Positions 25,132 to 33,742 of a stretch of DNA of 64,000 nucleotides are shown here, piece after piece. Position numbers and translations under genes: made by a program. Position 1 is the first letter of the stretch, and each line of letters begins with the position of its first letter. Source of the DNA: an uncultured Bacteroidales bacterium. Lineage in GTDB: Bacteria; Bacteroidota; Bacteroidia; Bacteroidales; UBA932. Under the pieces are notes generated by a model. It saw nothing but the letters and a program-made list of their open reading frames with translations, had not been told where the DNA came from and searched no databases. Where the stretch lies: NCBI GenBank assembly GCA_947305645.1, contig CAMZEC010000005.1:1-64000 (forward strand), given 5' to 3'.

Positions 25132-26357
25132 AGATTGTTCTCCAGCAGGTCCAGCCGGGAAATGTAGGTGGCGCGCAATTGAGTCACTGCATCCTCGAAA
25201 CTGAGGTTTTCGTCCCCGTTAACAAGGAGCCCCTTGTTTTCCCAGCGGTCCCGGGCAGGATTCCATAGAGCGAAGTTCAGCTGCGCAGAAGCGGCGAACT
25301 TCGCTTTGTAATTGTCTATTTCTTCCGGAATACGACGCAGCTCCGGCAGCAATTCCATAAAGCGGGCGCGTACTTTTGCGCAAAAAGCGGGATCTTTGAA
25401 CAAACGCCCGTACCAGAAAGCCCTCTTGTTCAATGTGCCGGCAGTTCTCAAGGCGTTCTTGGTCAGGCACCAGTCGAAGTCCCAGCAGGGGCCGGCCTTG
25501 AGCTTGCCGCCTTCGTCCAGATGCATATATACGCTGCCGGGGTGCCTTAGCTCGGAATTGCCCATTATGTTAAACACCAGCCAGTAATCCACGAAGGAAT
25601 CGATGTCCAGGTATGCGGCATACCCTTTTTCGGGGTCGGCGAAATCCTTCCCGTACAAAGCGGCGGCGGCATCTTTGACGTATTTCTTGATGAAAGTCTC
25701 CCGCTCGGGCGTAAGCTCCTTTGCCGGCGGATACTTTACGGCAAACGGTATCCCGCAGAACAGGTAGGACGACGACCCGTGGTAGTCCTCCCACTGCACC
25801 TCGTTGTCGAAGTGGAAGTCAGACTCCAGCAAGTAGCCTCCGGGAGCGAGGTTGAGCCTGTCAGGCCCGACGGCAACCGACTCCGACAGCAGATACTGGC
25901 CGAGGTGCTTCCCGTTGATTACCAGCTCCACGGGCACGCACCGCGGTGTCCAATCCAGAGAGGTTAGGGACGACACCTTCATCGCCAGCAGGTTGCGCAT
26001 CAGCGTACGGTCGCAGAAGTTGGCAAGCAGCACCCAGTCGCGATGGGCAGGCATCCCGAGAAGGGGCACGTCGTCGGCAAGGCGCAGGCGGTACGGCTTC
26101 TTCGGCCAGCGCCAGGTTGTGTTGCCACGGCCCTTTACGGTGCAAGCCAGGGGTTCGGGGACCTCACGTCCGTCGGCGTCCTGGATTCGCAGTTGCGCCG
26201 CAATCCGCACTTCCTTCGACTCAATTGCCGCCCCACCTTCGGTATCGATGTATAATACCGGCAGGCCCGTATGCGTAAACGGAGTCCGTTCGACAGCACC
26301 GGCGGCAAGCGGAATCATCAAGACACAGAACAAAAATATTTTCCGGAAAACGCTCAT
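25128..26357 (-). CDS. CotH-family secreted protein
   Basis: 409 aa from the ATG at 26357, with signal peptide (MSVFRKIFLFCVLMIPLAAGA). The CotH pattern is present: VKGRGNTTWRWPKKPYRLRL near residue 80, DWVLLANFCDRTLMRNLLA, and GPCWDFDWCL near residue 295 with the paired Asp residues expected in this atypical kinase-like fold. CotH proteins in spore formers phosphorylate coat proteins; in Bacteroidales the role of secreted homologues is not known to me. An upstream TTG in frame was not used. A TATATTTG element is 11 bases before the ATG, divergent from that of the next gene. Confidence 0.87.
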   Translation of the reverse strand: MSVFRKIFLFCVLMIPLAAGAVERTPFTHTGLPVLYIDTEGGAAIESKEVRIAAQLRIQDADGREVPEPLACTVKGRGNTTWRWPKKPYRLRLADDVPLLGMPAHRDWVLLANFCDRTLMRNLLAMKVSSLTSLDWTPRCVPVELVINGKHLGQYLLSESVAVGPDRLNLAPGGYLLESDFHFDNEVQWEDYHGSSSYLFCGIPFAVKYPPAKELTPERETFIKKYVKDAAAALYGKDFADPEKGYAAYLDIDSFVDYWLVFNIMGNSELRHPGSVYMHLDEGGKLKAGPCWDFDWCLTKNALRTAGTLNKRAFWYGRLFKDPAFCAKVRARFMELLPELRRIPEEIDNYKAKFAASAQLNFALWNPARDRWENKGLLVNGDENLSFEDAVTQLRATYISRLDLLENNL

Positions 26358-26368
26358 TTCACTCAACG

Positions 26369-26376
26369 CAAATATA
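26369..26376 (-). promoter_or_regulatory. TAnnTTTG -7 element for CotH-like gene
   Basis: The minus strand reads TATATTTG, 11 bases before the ATG at 26357. Confidence 0.55.
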
Positions 26377-26387
26377 ACATAATTTCA

Positions 26388-26395
26388 TATTTTTG
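26388..26395 (+). promoter_or_regulatory. TAnnTTTG -7 element for lipoprotein at 26401
   Basis: TATTTTTG ends only 5 bases before the ATG at 26401, predicting a leaderless or almost leaderless transcript. Confidence 0.55.
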
Positions 26396-26400
26396 TGGCA

Positions 26401-27426
26401 ATGAAAGGGCGGGTACATATTGTTCTGCTTGCGGCTGCATTTCTTCTGCTGACCGGCAGTTGTGCGACCCCGTCCGCCTTGTTCATGCAGACAGTAGAGA
26501 ATGGATACCGCTCCGGAATGTACAGTCAGGATCGTCTCCAGTTCGTGGATCCGGTAGGCGATGCATTCCTTCTCCGCAAACTGGATACAATTCCCGTCAA
26601 GCTCTGGACTTACTTTATTCATGCATCCCTGCCGCAGGCCGAGGGCCGCAAACAGAGTCCTTCCACCACTTCTTTCAAGATAGGAAATTCCTTGCCAATA
26701 GATACGGACAGGTTGCTGAACAAGTGCGCTATTGTCATGCGCGGGTATTTTCCGGAGATTATTCCATCTTCGTGTGACGAACACAAATGGTCTCCAGACG
26801 CCAGCGCCTACCTCCGCTATGGCTACTGGCACCGCCTCGGAAGGCGTATGTCCAAAGCCCAGCAAGACTGCCCGGCACCCACTTTGGGCATGACGAAACT
26901 GCTCATTTGCCTTTCCTGCGGATGGACGTCCCGATATTGCGTCACGGGGCAGGAAAATGCTCTGTCGCAGTGGATTATGCTTCGCCCCGACAGGAGTGTG
27001 GAACCTCATGAGCTTTTCTCCGAAAGCTATCGCCTTAACAAAGGCAACATCTATCTTGCTTTGCTAACCTGCGAAAACATACTCACCAAAATGCCGTTCA
27101 GGCCGGACCGGAACAAGGATCCCATGCAACGTAAACTCGCATATATACGTGATGACTCGGAGCCCCTGGGAGACAACTATGGGGCCTGGTACCATTTCTT
27201 CGGAGCCGCACTTTACGGCTTCGTGCGGTCCAGGTCACTGAGCACTTTCGTAGTTGACGTGGAAAGCTTCGGCTCTTTCTTCTACGAAGGCCCGGACCGC
27301 CAGGAAAGCTTACTGAACCGTTGCGGCGCCATTTTCGGCTCACAGCTTCGCACCATGTTCGAAAGCGCCGCCTGGTGCCTCGTCCCTTCAGACGCCAGGA
27401 CCGACTACCTTCTCCCCGGCGAATAA
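26401..27426 (+). CDS. Lipoprotein of unknown function
   Basis: 341 aa with a clear lipoprotein signal (FLLLTGSC). I do not recognise a domain. The N-terminal 100 residues (YSQDRLQFVDPVGDAFLLRKLDTIPVKLW) and the C-terminal 150 (ESYRLNKGNIYLALLTCENIL, DNYGAWYHFFGAALYGF, FGSFFYEGPDRQESL) read like ordinary secreted protein. The middle, roughly residues 125-185, is rich in Cys, Arg and Trp and looks less natural, which could mean paired frameshifts or a divergent insert. It has its own promoter element and lies between the divergent CotH-like gene and the DUF5686 gene. Confidence 0.65.
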   Translation: MKGRVHIVLLAAAFLLLTGSCATPSALFMQTVENGYRSGMYSQDRLQFVDPVGDAFLLRKLDTIPVKLWTYFIHASLPQAEGRKQSPSTTSFKIGNSLPIDTDRLLNKCAIVMRGYFPEIIPSSCDEHKWSPDASAYLRYGYWHRLGRRMSKAQQDCPAPTLGMTKLLICLSCGWTSRYCVTGQENALSQWIMLRPDRSVEPHELFSESYRLNKGNIYLALLTCENILTKMPFRPDRNKDPMQRKLAYIRDDSEPLGDNYGAWYHFFGAALYGFVRSRSLSTFVVDVESFGSFFYEGPDRQESLLNRCGAIFGSQLRTMFESAAWCLVPSDARTDYLLPGE

Positions 27427-27470
27427 TGGGCCTTGCACTATTATTATATTGTTTCCTGCACGATTTTTGC

Positions 27471-27478
27471 TATCTTTG
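27471..27478 (+). promoter_or_regulatory. TAnnTTTG -7 element for DUF5686 gene
   Basis: TATCTTTG ends 15 bases before the ATG at 27494. Confidence 0.55.
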
Positions 27479-27493
27479 CCGGCTATATTGTTT

Positions 27494-30052
27494 ATGAAGC
27501 GATTTGCGGTAATATTGGCTATGCTTTTTGCGGCGTTGCAGCTCAGTGCCCAGACCACCAAGGTTAGCGGCACGGTGTGCGATGCGGATACGGGCGAGCC
27601 TATTCCCTTCGCCGGCATCTATTTCAAGGATACGACGATTGGCCTTACTGCAGATATTGACGGAAAATTCATCCTGCAGACCCGCGACCCCAAAGCGAAA
27701 GTGCTGGTCTGCCAGCTGCTGGGGTATCAGCCTCAGGAGATCGAGGTCAAGCACGGAGCATTCTCCCACGTGGACTTCAAGCTGAAGCTCTCCGACAACC
27801 AGCTCCCCGGAGCCTTCGTCAAGGCCGACAACCGAAGGATAAAGCGGCTTCTGGCCAACATAGACGCGCACCGCATAAACAACGACCCGGACCAGCGTCC
27901 CACCTTCCGGTGCAACATCTACAACAAAATGGAGCTGGACCTGTCGCATCCGCGCGAGGTGCTCACCAATAAGTATTTCCTGGAGCAGTTCGGCTTCATC
28001 TTCGATTACATGGACACCTCCGTGGTTAGCGGAGTTCCTTACCTGCCGGTACTTATCTCGGAGTCCGTGGTAGACCGCAGGCATACCTCCAACCCTACGG
28101 TAGACAACGAAGTGATTACCGCCAACCGCATCTCCGGCATTAACCCGGACGCCAACATGCTAAGCCAGTTTACCGGCAGCATGCACCTTCAGGTCAATTT
28201 CTACCGTCCCTTCATCAACACCTTCAATGTGGAGTTCCCCTCCCCCATCCAGAGGAACGGCCTCCTGTTCTACAACTACTACATCATTGATTCGCTGAAG
28301 GTTGACGGCCGAAAGACCTACCTGGTGCGATATCACCCCAAGCCAGGCATCTCCTCCCCCGCCTTTGACGGAGAGATGCACATAGATGCCGAGGAGTTCG
28401 CGGTGAAGCACATAACGGCCAAGATGGTCCGCGGCGGCAACGTCAACTGGCTGAGGGACATCGTACTGGAGACCGACTACCAGCGTCTGCCCGACTCCAC
28501 CTGGTTCTACGGGCAGGACAAGATGTACGCCGATTTTTCCATCGCGCTGGGCGACTCCACCCGCATGATGTCGGTAATCGGTACGCGACAGCTGAACTAC
28601 AGGGATCTCGACTTCTCCCCCATGGAGCCACTGAATCCGGGCGACGGCAAGGTGAAGGTGCTTCCGGAAGCAAACTACAAAGACGAGAGTTTCTGGGCGG
28701 CCGAACGTCCTTACGAGCTTACACCCAAGGAGCAGGGCGTCTATGACATGGTGAATCAGATTCAGGACGTAGATCTTTACAAGACCGTCTACAAGATAGC
28801 CTACACACTGGTAACCAGCTTCTACGACATAGGTCCGGTGGGTGTCGGCATAGGACAGCTGTATTCCAGGAATGAGCTGGAGGGGCACAAATTCAGGCTC
28901 AGCATGCACACGTCCAAGGAGCTGAGCAGGAAATTCAGGCTTACCGGAGCCGTATCATATTGCCTCAACAAGAACCCGAACGACTCCCAGGTCAAGGGAT
29001 CGCTTACCTACGAGCACCTGTTCGGATGGGAGCCGGAACGCAAACTTACCCTGGACGCACGATATGAGGTGTTCCAGCTCGGAAAGGGCCAGAGCAACCT
29101 CACCAGCGACAACTTCCTCACGTCCCTATGGGGCCGGCAGTCCAAGCTCGCCCCTATGATGAATTTCTCCGCCCGTTACCAGCACGAGTTCTCCATGAAC
29201 TTCAACCTGGAAGCCGAAGCGGCCATCAAGCGCTATTACTCCAACGTATTCGTTCCCATGATCGACTGGAAAGGGAACGTGTGGCCGAGTGTCGCGGAAA
29301 ACAAGCTCAGGCTCACCGGCCGATTCTCATGGGAGGAAACTGTAAATCGCGGCTTCTACACCAAGAGCTATATTCATTCCGACTATCCTATAGTGCTCCT
29401 TAATCTTGAAGGGTCACCCAAAATCGGACGGCAGAACGAAATCTCTTACTTCCGCCCGTCCATGGAGGTTTACTGGAAGTTCCGCATACCGCCTCTCGGC
29501 GTATCCGAACTGGACCTGAATACCGGTACCATCATAGGCCAGGTGCCCTGGATGATGCTGCAGATGTATCCCGGCAACGCCACCAACATCATGGACAAGA
29601 CGGCGTTCTCCTGCATGGAGTACTTCGAGTTCGGCTCCGACACCTGGGCCACACTGTTTTGGTACCACTGCTTCAACGGATTCTTCCTGGGCAAGATACC
29701 CCTGATCAGCAAACTGCAGCTTCGCGAGGAGTTCTCCGCCAAGATGGCATACGGCACGCTGCGCGACTGGAACAACGGCTCCGACTACATGTCGGGAGCC
29801 ACCCCGGAGGCCAAAGCCATGATGCGGTTCCCGCAGTGGGCGGACAGCCAGACGAGGATGACAACACTCGGTGGTGTGCCTTACATCGAGCTCGGAGCCG
29901 GTATATCCAATATCTTCCGCGTGCTCCGCGTCGATTTTGTCTGGCGAATTACACACAGGGAGGTCGAACAGCTGATGCCGGACGGCCAGGTACAGATGGT
30001 TCCGGCCCGCCGCCTCTGGACCGTAAACGTCGGTGCGGAATTCCGCTTCTAG
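27494..30052 (+). CDS. DUF5686 outer membrane protein with carboxypeptidase-regulatory-like domain
   Basis: 852 aa from the ATG at 27494, with signal peptide MKRFAVILAMLFAALQLSAQ. Residues about 23-105 form a CarboxypepD_reg-like/CNA-B beta sandwich (KVSGTVCDADTGEPIPFAGIYFKDTTIGLTADIDGKF, quoted here as a landmark in two parts), as in the plug region of SusC-like proteins; the rest matches the DUF5686 pattern of a large outer membrane beta-barrel ending in the aromatic C terminus AEFRF. Function unknown; no TonB box was noted. Its stop codon lies inside a 35-bp sequence repeated at the rimM 3' end. Confidence 0.85.
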   Translation: MKRFAVILAMLFAALQLSAQTTKVSGTVCDADTGEPIPFAGIYFKDTTIGLTADIDGKFILQTRDPKAKVLVCQLLGYQPQEIEVKHGAFSHVDFKLKLSDNQLPGAFVKADNRRIKRLLANIDAHRINNDPDQRPTFRCNIYNKMELDLSHPREVLTNKYFLEQFGFIFDYMDTSVVSGVPYLPVLISESVVDRRHTSNPTVDNEVITANRISGINPDANMLSQFTGSMHLQVNFYRPFINTFNVEFPSPIQRNGLLFYNYYIIDSLKVDGRKTYLVRYHPKPGISSPAFDGEMHIDAEEFAVKHITAKMVRGGNVNWLRDIVLETDYQRLPDSTWFYGQDKMYADFSIALGDSTRMMSVIGTRQLNYRDLDFSPMEPLNPGDGKVKVLPEANYKDESFWAAERPYELTPKEQGVYDMVNQIQDVDLYKTVYKIAYTLVTSFYDIGPVGVGIGQLYSRNELEGHKFRLSMHTSKELSRKFRLTGAVSYCLNKNPNDSQVKGSLTYEHLFGWEPERKLTLDARYEVFQLGKGQSNLTSDNFLTSLWGRQSKLAPMMNFSARYQHEFSMNFNLEAEAAIKRYYSNVFVPMIDWKGNVWPSVAENKLRLTGRFSWEETVNRGFYTKSYIHSDYPIVLLNLEGSPKIGRQNEISYFRPSMEVYWKFRIPPLGVSELDLNTGTIIGQVPWMMLQMYPGNATNIMDKTAFSCMEYFEFGSDTWATLFWYHCFNGFFLGKIPLISKLQLREEFSAKMAYGTLRDWNNGSDYMSGATPEAKAMMRFPQWADSQTRMTTLGGVPYIELGAGISNIFRVLRVDFVWRITHREVEQLMPDGQVQMVPARRLWTVNVGAEFRF

Positions 30053-30076
30053 AAAAGCCCTTCGGGCAAATCCATT
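30042..30076. repeat. 35-bp direct repeat, left copy
   Basis: Perfect 35-bp copy beginning TCCGCTTCTAGAAAAGCCC and ending CAAATCCATT. It includes the last codons and stop of the DUF5686 gene and, on the minus strand, a relic of the rimM 3' end (codons for MDLPEGLF and stop). An identical copy is at 33708-33742. Confidence 0.9.
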
Positions 30077-30096
30077 TTAAGCGTATATCTTTTTTT

Positions 30097-30120
30097 TTAG
30101 TATTTTTGCGGAAATACTAA
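30097..30120. promoter_or_regulatory. 24-bp palindrome over the cassette promoter
   Basis: TTAGTATTT (30097-30105) and AAATACTAA (30112-30120) are perfect 9-bp inverted arms with a 6-base centre. The -7 element lies within it, so it could be an operator; a hairpin in DNA or RNA is the alternative. Confidence 0.45.
30101..30108 (+). promoter_or_regulatory. TAnnTTTG -7 element for small ORF 3
   Basis: TATTTTTG, 25 bases before the ATG at 30134, embedded in the 24-bp palindrome. Confidence 0.55.
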
Positions 30121-30133
30121 CCGCAAAACCATT

Positions 30134-30256
30134 ATGTCCCAAACAAAATTATATTCGCCACCAGTGTGTGATGTGTCTGAATCATACCTGGTGGATATAT
30201 TATGTACCAGCCCAAGTGCAGGCGGGAGTGAAGATATAGGATACGAAGAATGGTAA
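30134..30256 (+). CDS. 40-aa small ORF upstream of FISUMP lipoprotein
   Basis: Short frame beginning MSQTKLYSPPVCDVSESYLV and ending GGSEDIGYEEW. It shows the same layout as the small ORFs at 7001 and 21198: Tyr-x-Pro-Pro near the start, aliphatic stretch DILCTS, then Gly-Gly-Ser and acidic residues. The lipoprotein ATG follows 14 bases after its stop. It carries its own promoter and is part of the repeat-bounded cassette, so ORF and lipoprotein gene seem to travel together. No signal peptide or known domain. Confidence 0.6.
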   Translation: MSQTKLYSPPVCDVSESYLVDILCTSPSAGGSEDIGYEEW

Positions 30257-30270
30257 TAAATAACTCGAAA

Positions 30271-33200
30271 ATGAAAGCTAATAATATATTTATTTTGATA
30301 TCGGCGGCCGTAGCTGTTTCCGCTTGTGTTAAAGATGTTGAGCAAATTGAGCAAATTGGGCAACAGGTAACTATTTCCGCGTCACAAGAAGGTTCAGCAG
30401 GCACAAAAACCACCGTACAAAATGACGGCACCAAGGTGTATTGGGAGCCCGGTGATGCAATTAGCGTTTTTTATAATGGAACTGGCAGTAAATTCATCTC
30501 ACATAATACAGAGTTAGCTTCTATTGCCCAGTTCTCCGGCACTTTTTACGGGTTGGTCGGAAGCACTGAAGGATCAGTTTTTACGGAGAACATATGGGGC
30601 CTGTACCCATATCGGGAAGACGCATCATCTGACGGGCACTCAGTTTCGACCGTTCTGCCATCTTCACAAACTGCGCGAGCGGGGAGTTTTTCTCAAAAAA
30701 CTCATATTACCCTTGCCTGCTCACACGGGCTCAATCTCGCGTTTTATAATGTTACCGGCGGCGTCAGATTCTCTCTCACCAACCAAGGAATCAAGAAAGT
30801 AGCTTTTGAGGGATTAAATGGAGAATCTTTGGCCGGATCAATAAAAATAGCGTTCAGCGACGGTGTCCCGGTAGTATCTGAAATCTCAGAAGGAGAAAAG
30901 TGTGTGACTCTTTACGCTCCCGATAACGGAACTTTCGAAACCGGTATCTGGTATTACTTGTCGCTACTTCCGGGCGAACTGAAAACTGGATTTAAATTAA
31001 TCTTTTTCACTGATACAGGAGCCGGCCAAAGGCGATTCGAAAAGACCGTGACGATAAAACGGGGAATTTTCGGCAACCTTCCAAACGTTGACGAAGGTGT
31101 TACCTTTAAAAGCGAACCCGATGCAATTGACTTGGGCCTGTCCGTAAAATGGGCCTCTTGCAATGTAGGTGCAATAGACCCGGAAGATATTGGAGGCCGC
31201 TATGCATGGGGAGAATTAGACAGCAAGTCATTTTTTGACTGGGACAATTACAAGTGGTGCAACGGCACATATAATTCATTGACAAAGTATTGCACCAATG
31301 CTGAATATGGCACCGTAGACGGAAAAACCAGACTGGACGACGAAGATGACGTCGCCCTGGTGACATATGGAGGTAAATGGAGAATGCCTGATACGTTCGA
31401 GTTGAACGAATTATGGGAACTCTGCACGTGGACCAAGACCAATGTTGGCACTGTTTCCGGCTATACGGTCACAGGTCCCAATGGCAATTCAATCTTTATA
31501 CCAAATTGTGGACAAGCCGATGAAGGTGGACTGCATTTAACAGACGATGTGTTTATCTGGAGTGCCGAAACAGGTCAAATATATTCACATTATGGCACTT
31601 TGTTATCCACCTATTTCGGTTCGGTCACTCAGGGACTTCACAAACACGACGGTATTTGTGTAAGGGCAGTTTACGGAGATAAAAGTGCTCACGACGATAA
31701 ACATTATACCAATCTAAGCGAAACTGAAACCTCAAATTGTTATATTGTTTCAAAACCCGGTTATTACTGCTTCAATGCCGGAGTAAAAGGAAACGGTAAT
31801 GATCTTTTGGCAACTACACCCTACTCGGCAGAGGTTCTTTGGGAATCATTCGGCACCGATGTCAAACCTCAAGTTGGAGATGTTGTCAGCGATGTCCATC
31901 TGAATGGACAATACGTATATTTTAAATCAGGAAAAGACGGGAATGCGGTAATAGCCGTGAATGATGCCGGTGGGGACATCCTATGGTCGTGGCATATCTG
32001 GGTCTGCGATGGTTTTAACCCCGAACAGACTCAGCAAGCATATACCAACAATGTTGGCATAATGATGGACCGCAACCTGGGCGCCACCAAAGCAACGCCC
32101 AATACTGCAGAGGCGATGGGGTTAATGTATCAGTGGGGAAGAAAAGATCCCTTTATGAACGGAGCAAATTATTATAGCTCTAATTTAGCGTCTTCCACTA
32201 TATCATCCTGGCCGTATTACTCCATTGATCAATCCATTTTACAGGATAATACCACTCTAAACTACAGTATTGCAAATCCCACGACGTACATTACAAACGG
32301 CTCCGCCCCATTAGATTGGTACTGTATGGACAGTCAATATCAAAACGACGATCTTTGGGGACACAACGGAGATAAAACAGTTTATGACCCATGTCCTGCC
32401 GGATGGCGCGTCCCGCCAGGAGGCCCGAATGGTATATGGAGTGATTTTTCATCATCGACAGTTTCTCCCGAACAATACGGTATTATCTGCCCTCAAGGCA
32501 TTTGCGGAGACACGGCCTGGTATCCGCTTTCTGGAAACAGAGACGAATACAGCGGTAATATTCATTTCCAGGGAAGTATGGCTTGGTATTGGAGCGCAAC
32601 GCCGGTAAATAATTATTATGTCTATCTTCTGCTTCTAACATCAAGCGGCGCTATCAATAATCAAGTGTCCGACGGGCACAGGGTCAGCGGCCATGCTATT
32701 CGTTGCTGCAAGGACAAGGTGAATGTACCACAGTACACGGACCTCGGGTCAAAAGAGACGGCAAACTGTTATATGATAAACACTCCCGGCAGATATGGAT
32801 TCAACGCAACAGTTATAGGAAACGGTGATGCAGGCATTATTTCTGACGCCGGTTTCCATACATCTTCGAGTACAATCCATCCCTCCAAGGTGATTAAAAT
32901 TTGGGAAGATACTGAAAATGTGGTTTCCGACCTGTCTCTTGACAATGGCGTTATATCATTTAGCGCTTCGGACATCAAAGGAAACGCTTTGATTGCAGCT
33001 TTGGATGATAACGATTCAATCCTGTGGAGTTGGCATATTTGGAGAACAGACGACATAAACACCCATACTAACCCTAACGGATATGTTGTTATGGACAGGA
33101 ATCTTGGCGCAACGTCTGCGTCAGAATCGGAAACCGAAGCTTCTTACGGTCTGTTTTATCAATGGGGGAGGAAAGATCCGCTGACCAGACATGTATTTCC

Positions 33201-33705
33201 CCTATTGAAAAACACGCCACAATCCATTGAATACTCTATTCAGCATCCGGATACATACATTTATTCCGATATTGACGGTATTTATGATTGGCTTTCGGAA
33301 GAGAATGACAATTTATGGGGAAATCCTACAGGATATAACAAAGTTGATGATAAATATCCTTTAGGGCAGAAAACCATTTACGATCCATGTCCTCCGGGGT
33401 ATCAAGTTCCTCCTTATGATGTTTGGGACGGAATAAGTACTGAAAATGCCATTGAAAATAATACAGTCACCGGAAGAACATATGATGGTATTTGGTATCC
33501 CTATGCGGGTTGTATTTATTTCATGTCCATTTCTTCCTATAGTTATATTAACGCACTAGGGTATTATTGGACCAATTCACCTACTTCTGAAGACTCGCGA
33601 AAGTCTATCGATTTGGATCTTGGCGCTAATTTCTGGTATGTGAACCCCTACTTCCAGAATGCCAGAGCTCATGCATTTTCTGTACGCTGCATCCTAAAAG
33701 ACTGA
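30271..33705 (+). CDS. Large FISUMP-type lipoprotein with internal duplication
   Basis: 1144-aa lipoprotein (lipobox AVSAC). Residues 1-280 are fimbrillin-like; 284-470 form a FISUMP-like module (LGLSVKWASCNVG, RYAWGE); 480-822 and 823-1144 are two diverged tandem copies of another module, each with a SNCYIV/ANCYMI start, LWSWHIW, MDRNLGAT, YQWGRKDP and YDPCP landmarks. Probably anchored on the cell surface; ligand and role unknown. Base composition is markedly AT-richer than flanking genes. It is the main cargo of the 35-bp-repeat-bounded unit. A reading from 30250 exists but overlaps the small ORF stop, so the ATG at 30271 with its standard signal peptide was chosen. Confidence 0.8.
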   Translation: MKANNIFILISAAVAVSACVKDVEQIEQIGQQVTISASQEGSAGTKTTVQNDGTKVYWEPGDAISVFYNGTGSKFISHNTELASIAQFSGTFYGLVGSTEGSVFTENIWGLYPYREDASSDGHSVSTVLPSSQTARAGSFSQKTHITLACSHGLNLAFYNVTGGVRFSLTNQGIKKVAFEGLNGESLAGSIKIAFSDGVPVVSEISEGEKCVTLYAPDNGTFETGIWYYLSLLPGELKTGFKLIFFTDTGAGQRRFEKTVTIKRGIFGNLPNVDEGVTFKSEPDAIDLGLSVKWASCNVGAIDPEDIGGRYAWGELDSKSFFDWDNYKWCNGTYNSLTKYCTNAEYGTVDGKTRLDDEDDVALVTYGGKWRMPDTFELNELWELCTWTKTNVGTVSGYTVTGPNGNSIFIPNCGQADEGGLHLTDDVFIWSAETGQIYSHYGTLLSTYFGSVTQGLHKHDGICVRAVYGDKSAHDDKHYTNLSETETSNCYIVSKPGYYCFNAGVKGNGNDLLATTPYSAEVLWESFGTDVKPQVGDVVSDVHLNGQYVYFKSGKDGNAVIAVNDAGGDILWSWHIWVCDGFNPEQTQQAYTNNVGIMMDRNLGATKATPNTAEAMGLMYQWGRKDPFMNGANYYSSNLASSTISSWPYYSIDQSILQDNTTLNYSIANPTTYITNGSAPLDWYCMDSQYQNDDLWGHNGDKTVYDPCPAGWRVPPGGPNGIWSDFSSSTVSPEQYGIICPQGICGDTAWYPLSGNRDEYSGNIHFQGSMAWYWSATPVNNYYVYLLLLTSSGAINNQVSDGHRVSGHAIRCCKDKVNVPQYTDLGSKETANCYMINTPGRYGFNATVIGNGDAGIISDAGFHTSSSTIHPSKVIKIWEDTENVVSDLSLDNGVISFSASDIKGNALIAALDDNDSILWSWHIWRTDDINTHTNPNGYVVMDRNLGATSASESETEASYGLFYQWGRKDPLTRHVFPLLKNTPQSIEYSIQHPDTYIYSDIDGIYDWLSEENDNLWGNPTGYNKVDDKYPLGQKTIYDPCPPGYQVPPYDVWDGISTENAIENNTVTGRTYDGIWYPYAGCIYFMSISSYSYINALGYYWTNSPTSEDSRKSIDLDLGANFWYVNPYFQNARAHAFSVRCILKD

Positions 33706-33707
33706 TA

Positions 33708-33742
33708 TCCGCTTCTAGAAAAGCCCTTCGGGCAAATCCATT
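33708..33742. repeat. 35-bp direct repeat, right copy
   Basis: Identical to 30042-30076. Here it forms the true 3' end of rimM on the minus strand (stop at 33715-33717), three bases beyond the stop of the FISUMP lipoprotein gene. Confidence 0.9.

Larger units (their letters stand above)
30042..33742. mobile_element. Putative inserted cassette bounded by 35-bp direct repeats
   Basis: Between the two identical 35-bp repeats lies a unit of about 3.6 kb holding one promoter, a 40-aa ORF and a 1144-aa FISUMP lipoprotein gene. It is AT-richer than its neighbours: a hand count of 32221-32280 gives 21 G+C of 60, against 34 of 60 for 10261-10320 in lepA. Removing the unit and one repeat copy restores a direct junction of the convergent DUF5686 and rimM genes. 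No integrase, transposase or terminal inverted repeat is inside, so how it moved is not visible. Confidence 0.5.

Noticed and set aside
30097-30120. Invertible phase-variation promoter
   Set aside because: The arms are only 9 bp with a 6-base centre, too short for the known Bacteroides invertible promoters, and no invertase is nearby.
30042-33742. Classical insertion sequence or transposon
   Set aside because: No transposase, no terminal inverted repeats, and the flanking direct repeats of 35 bp are longer than usual target duplications.
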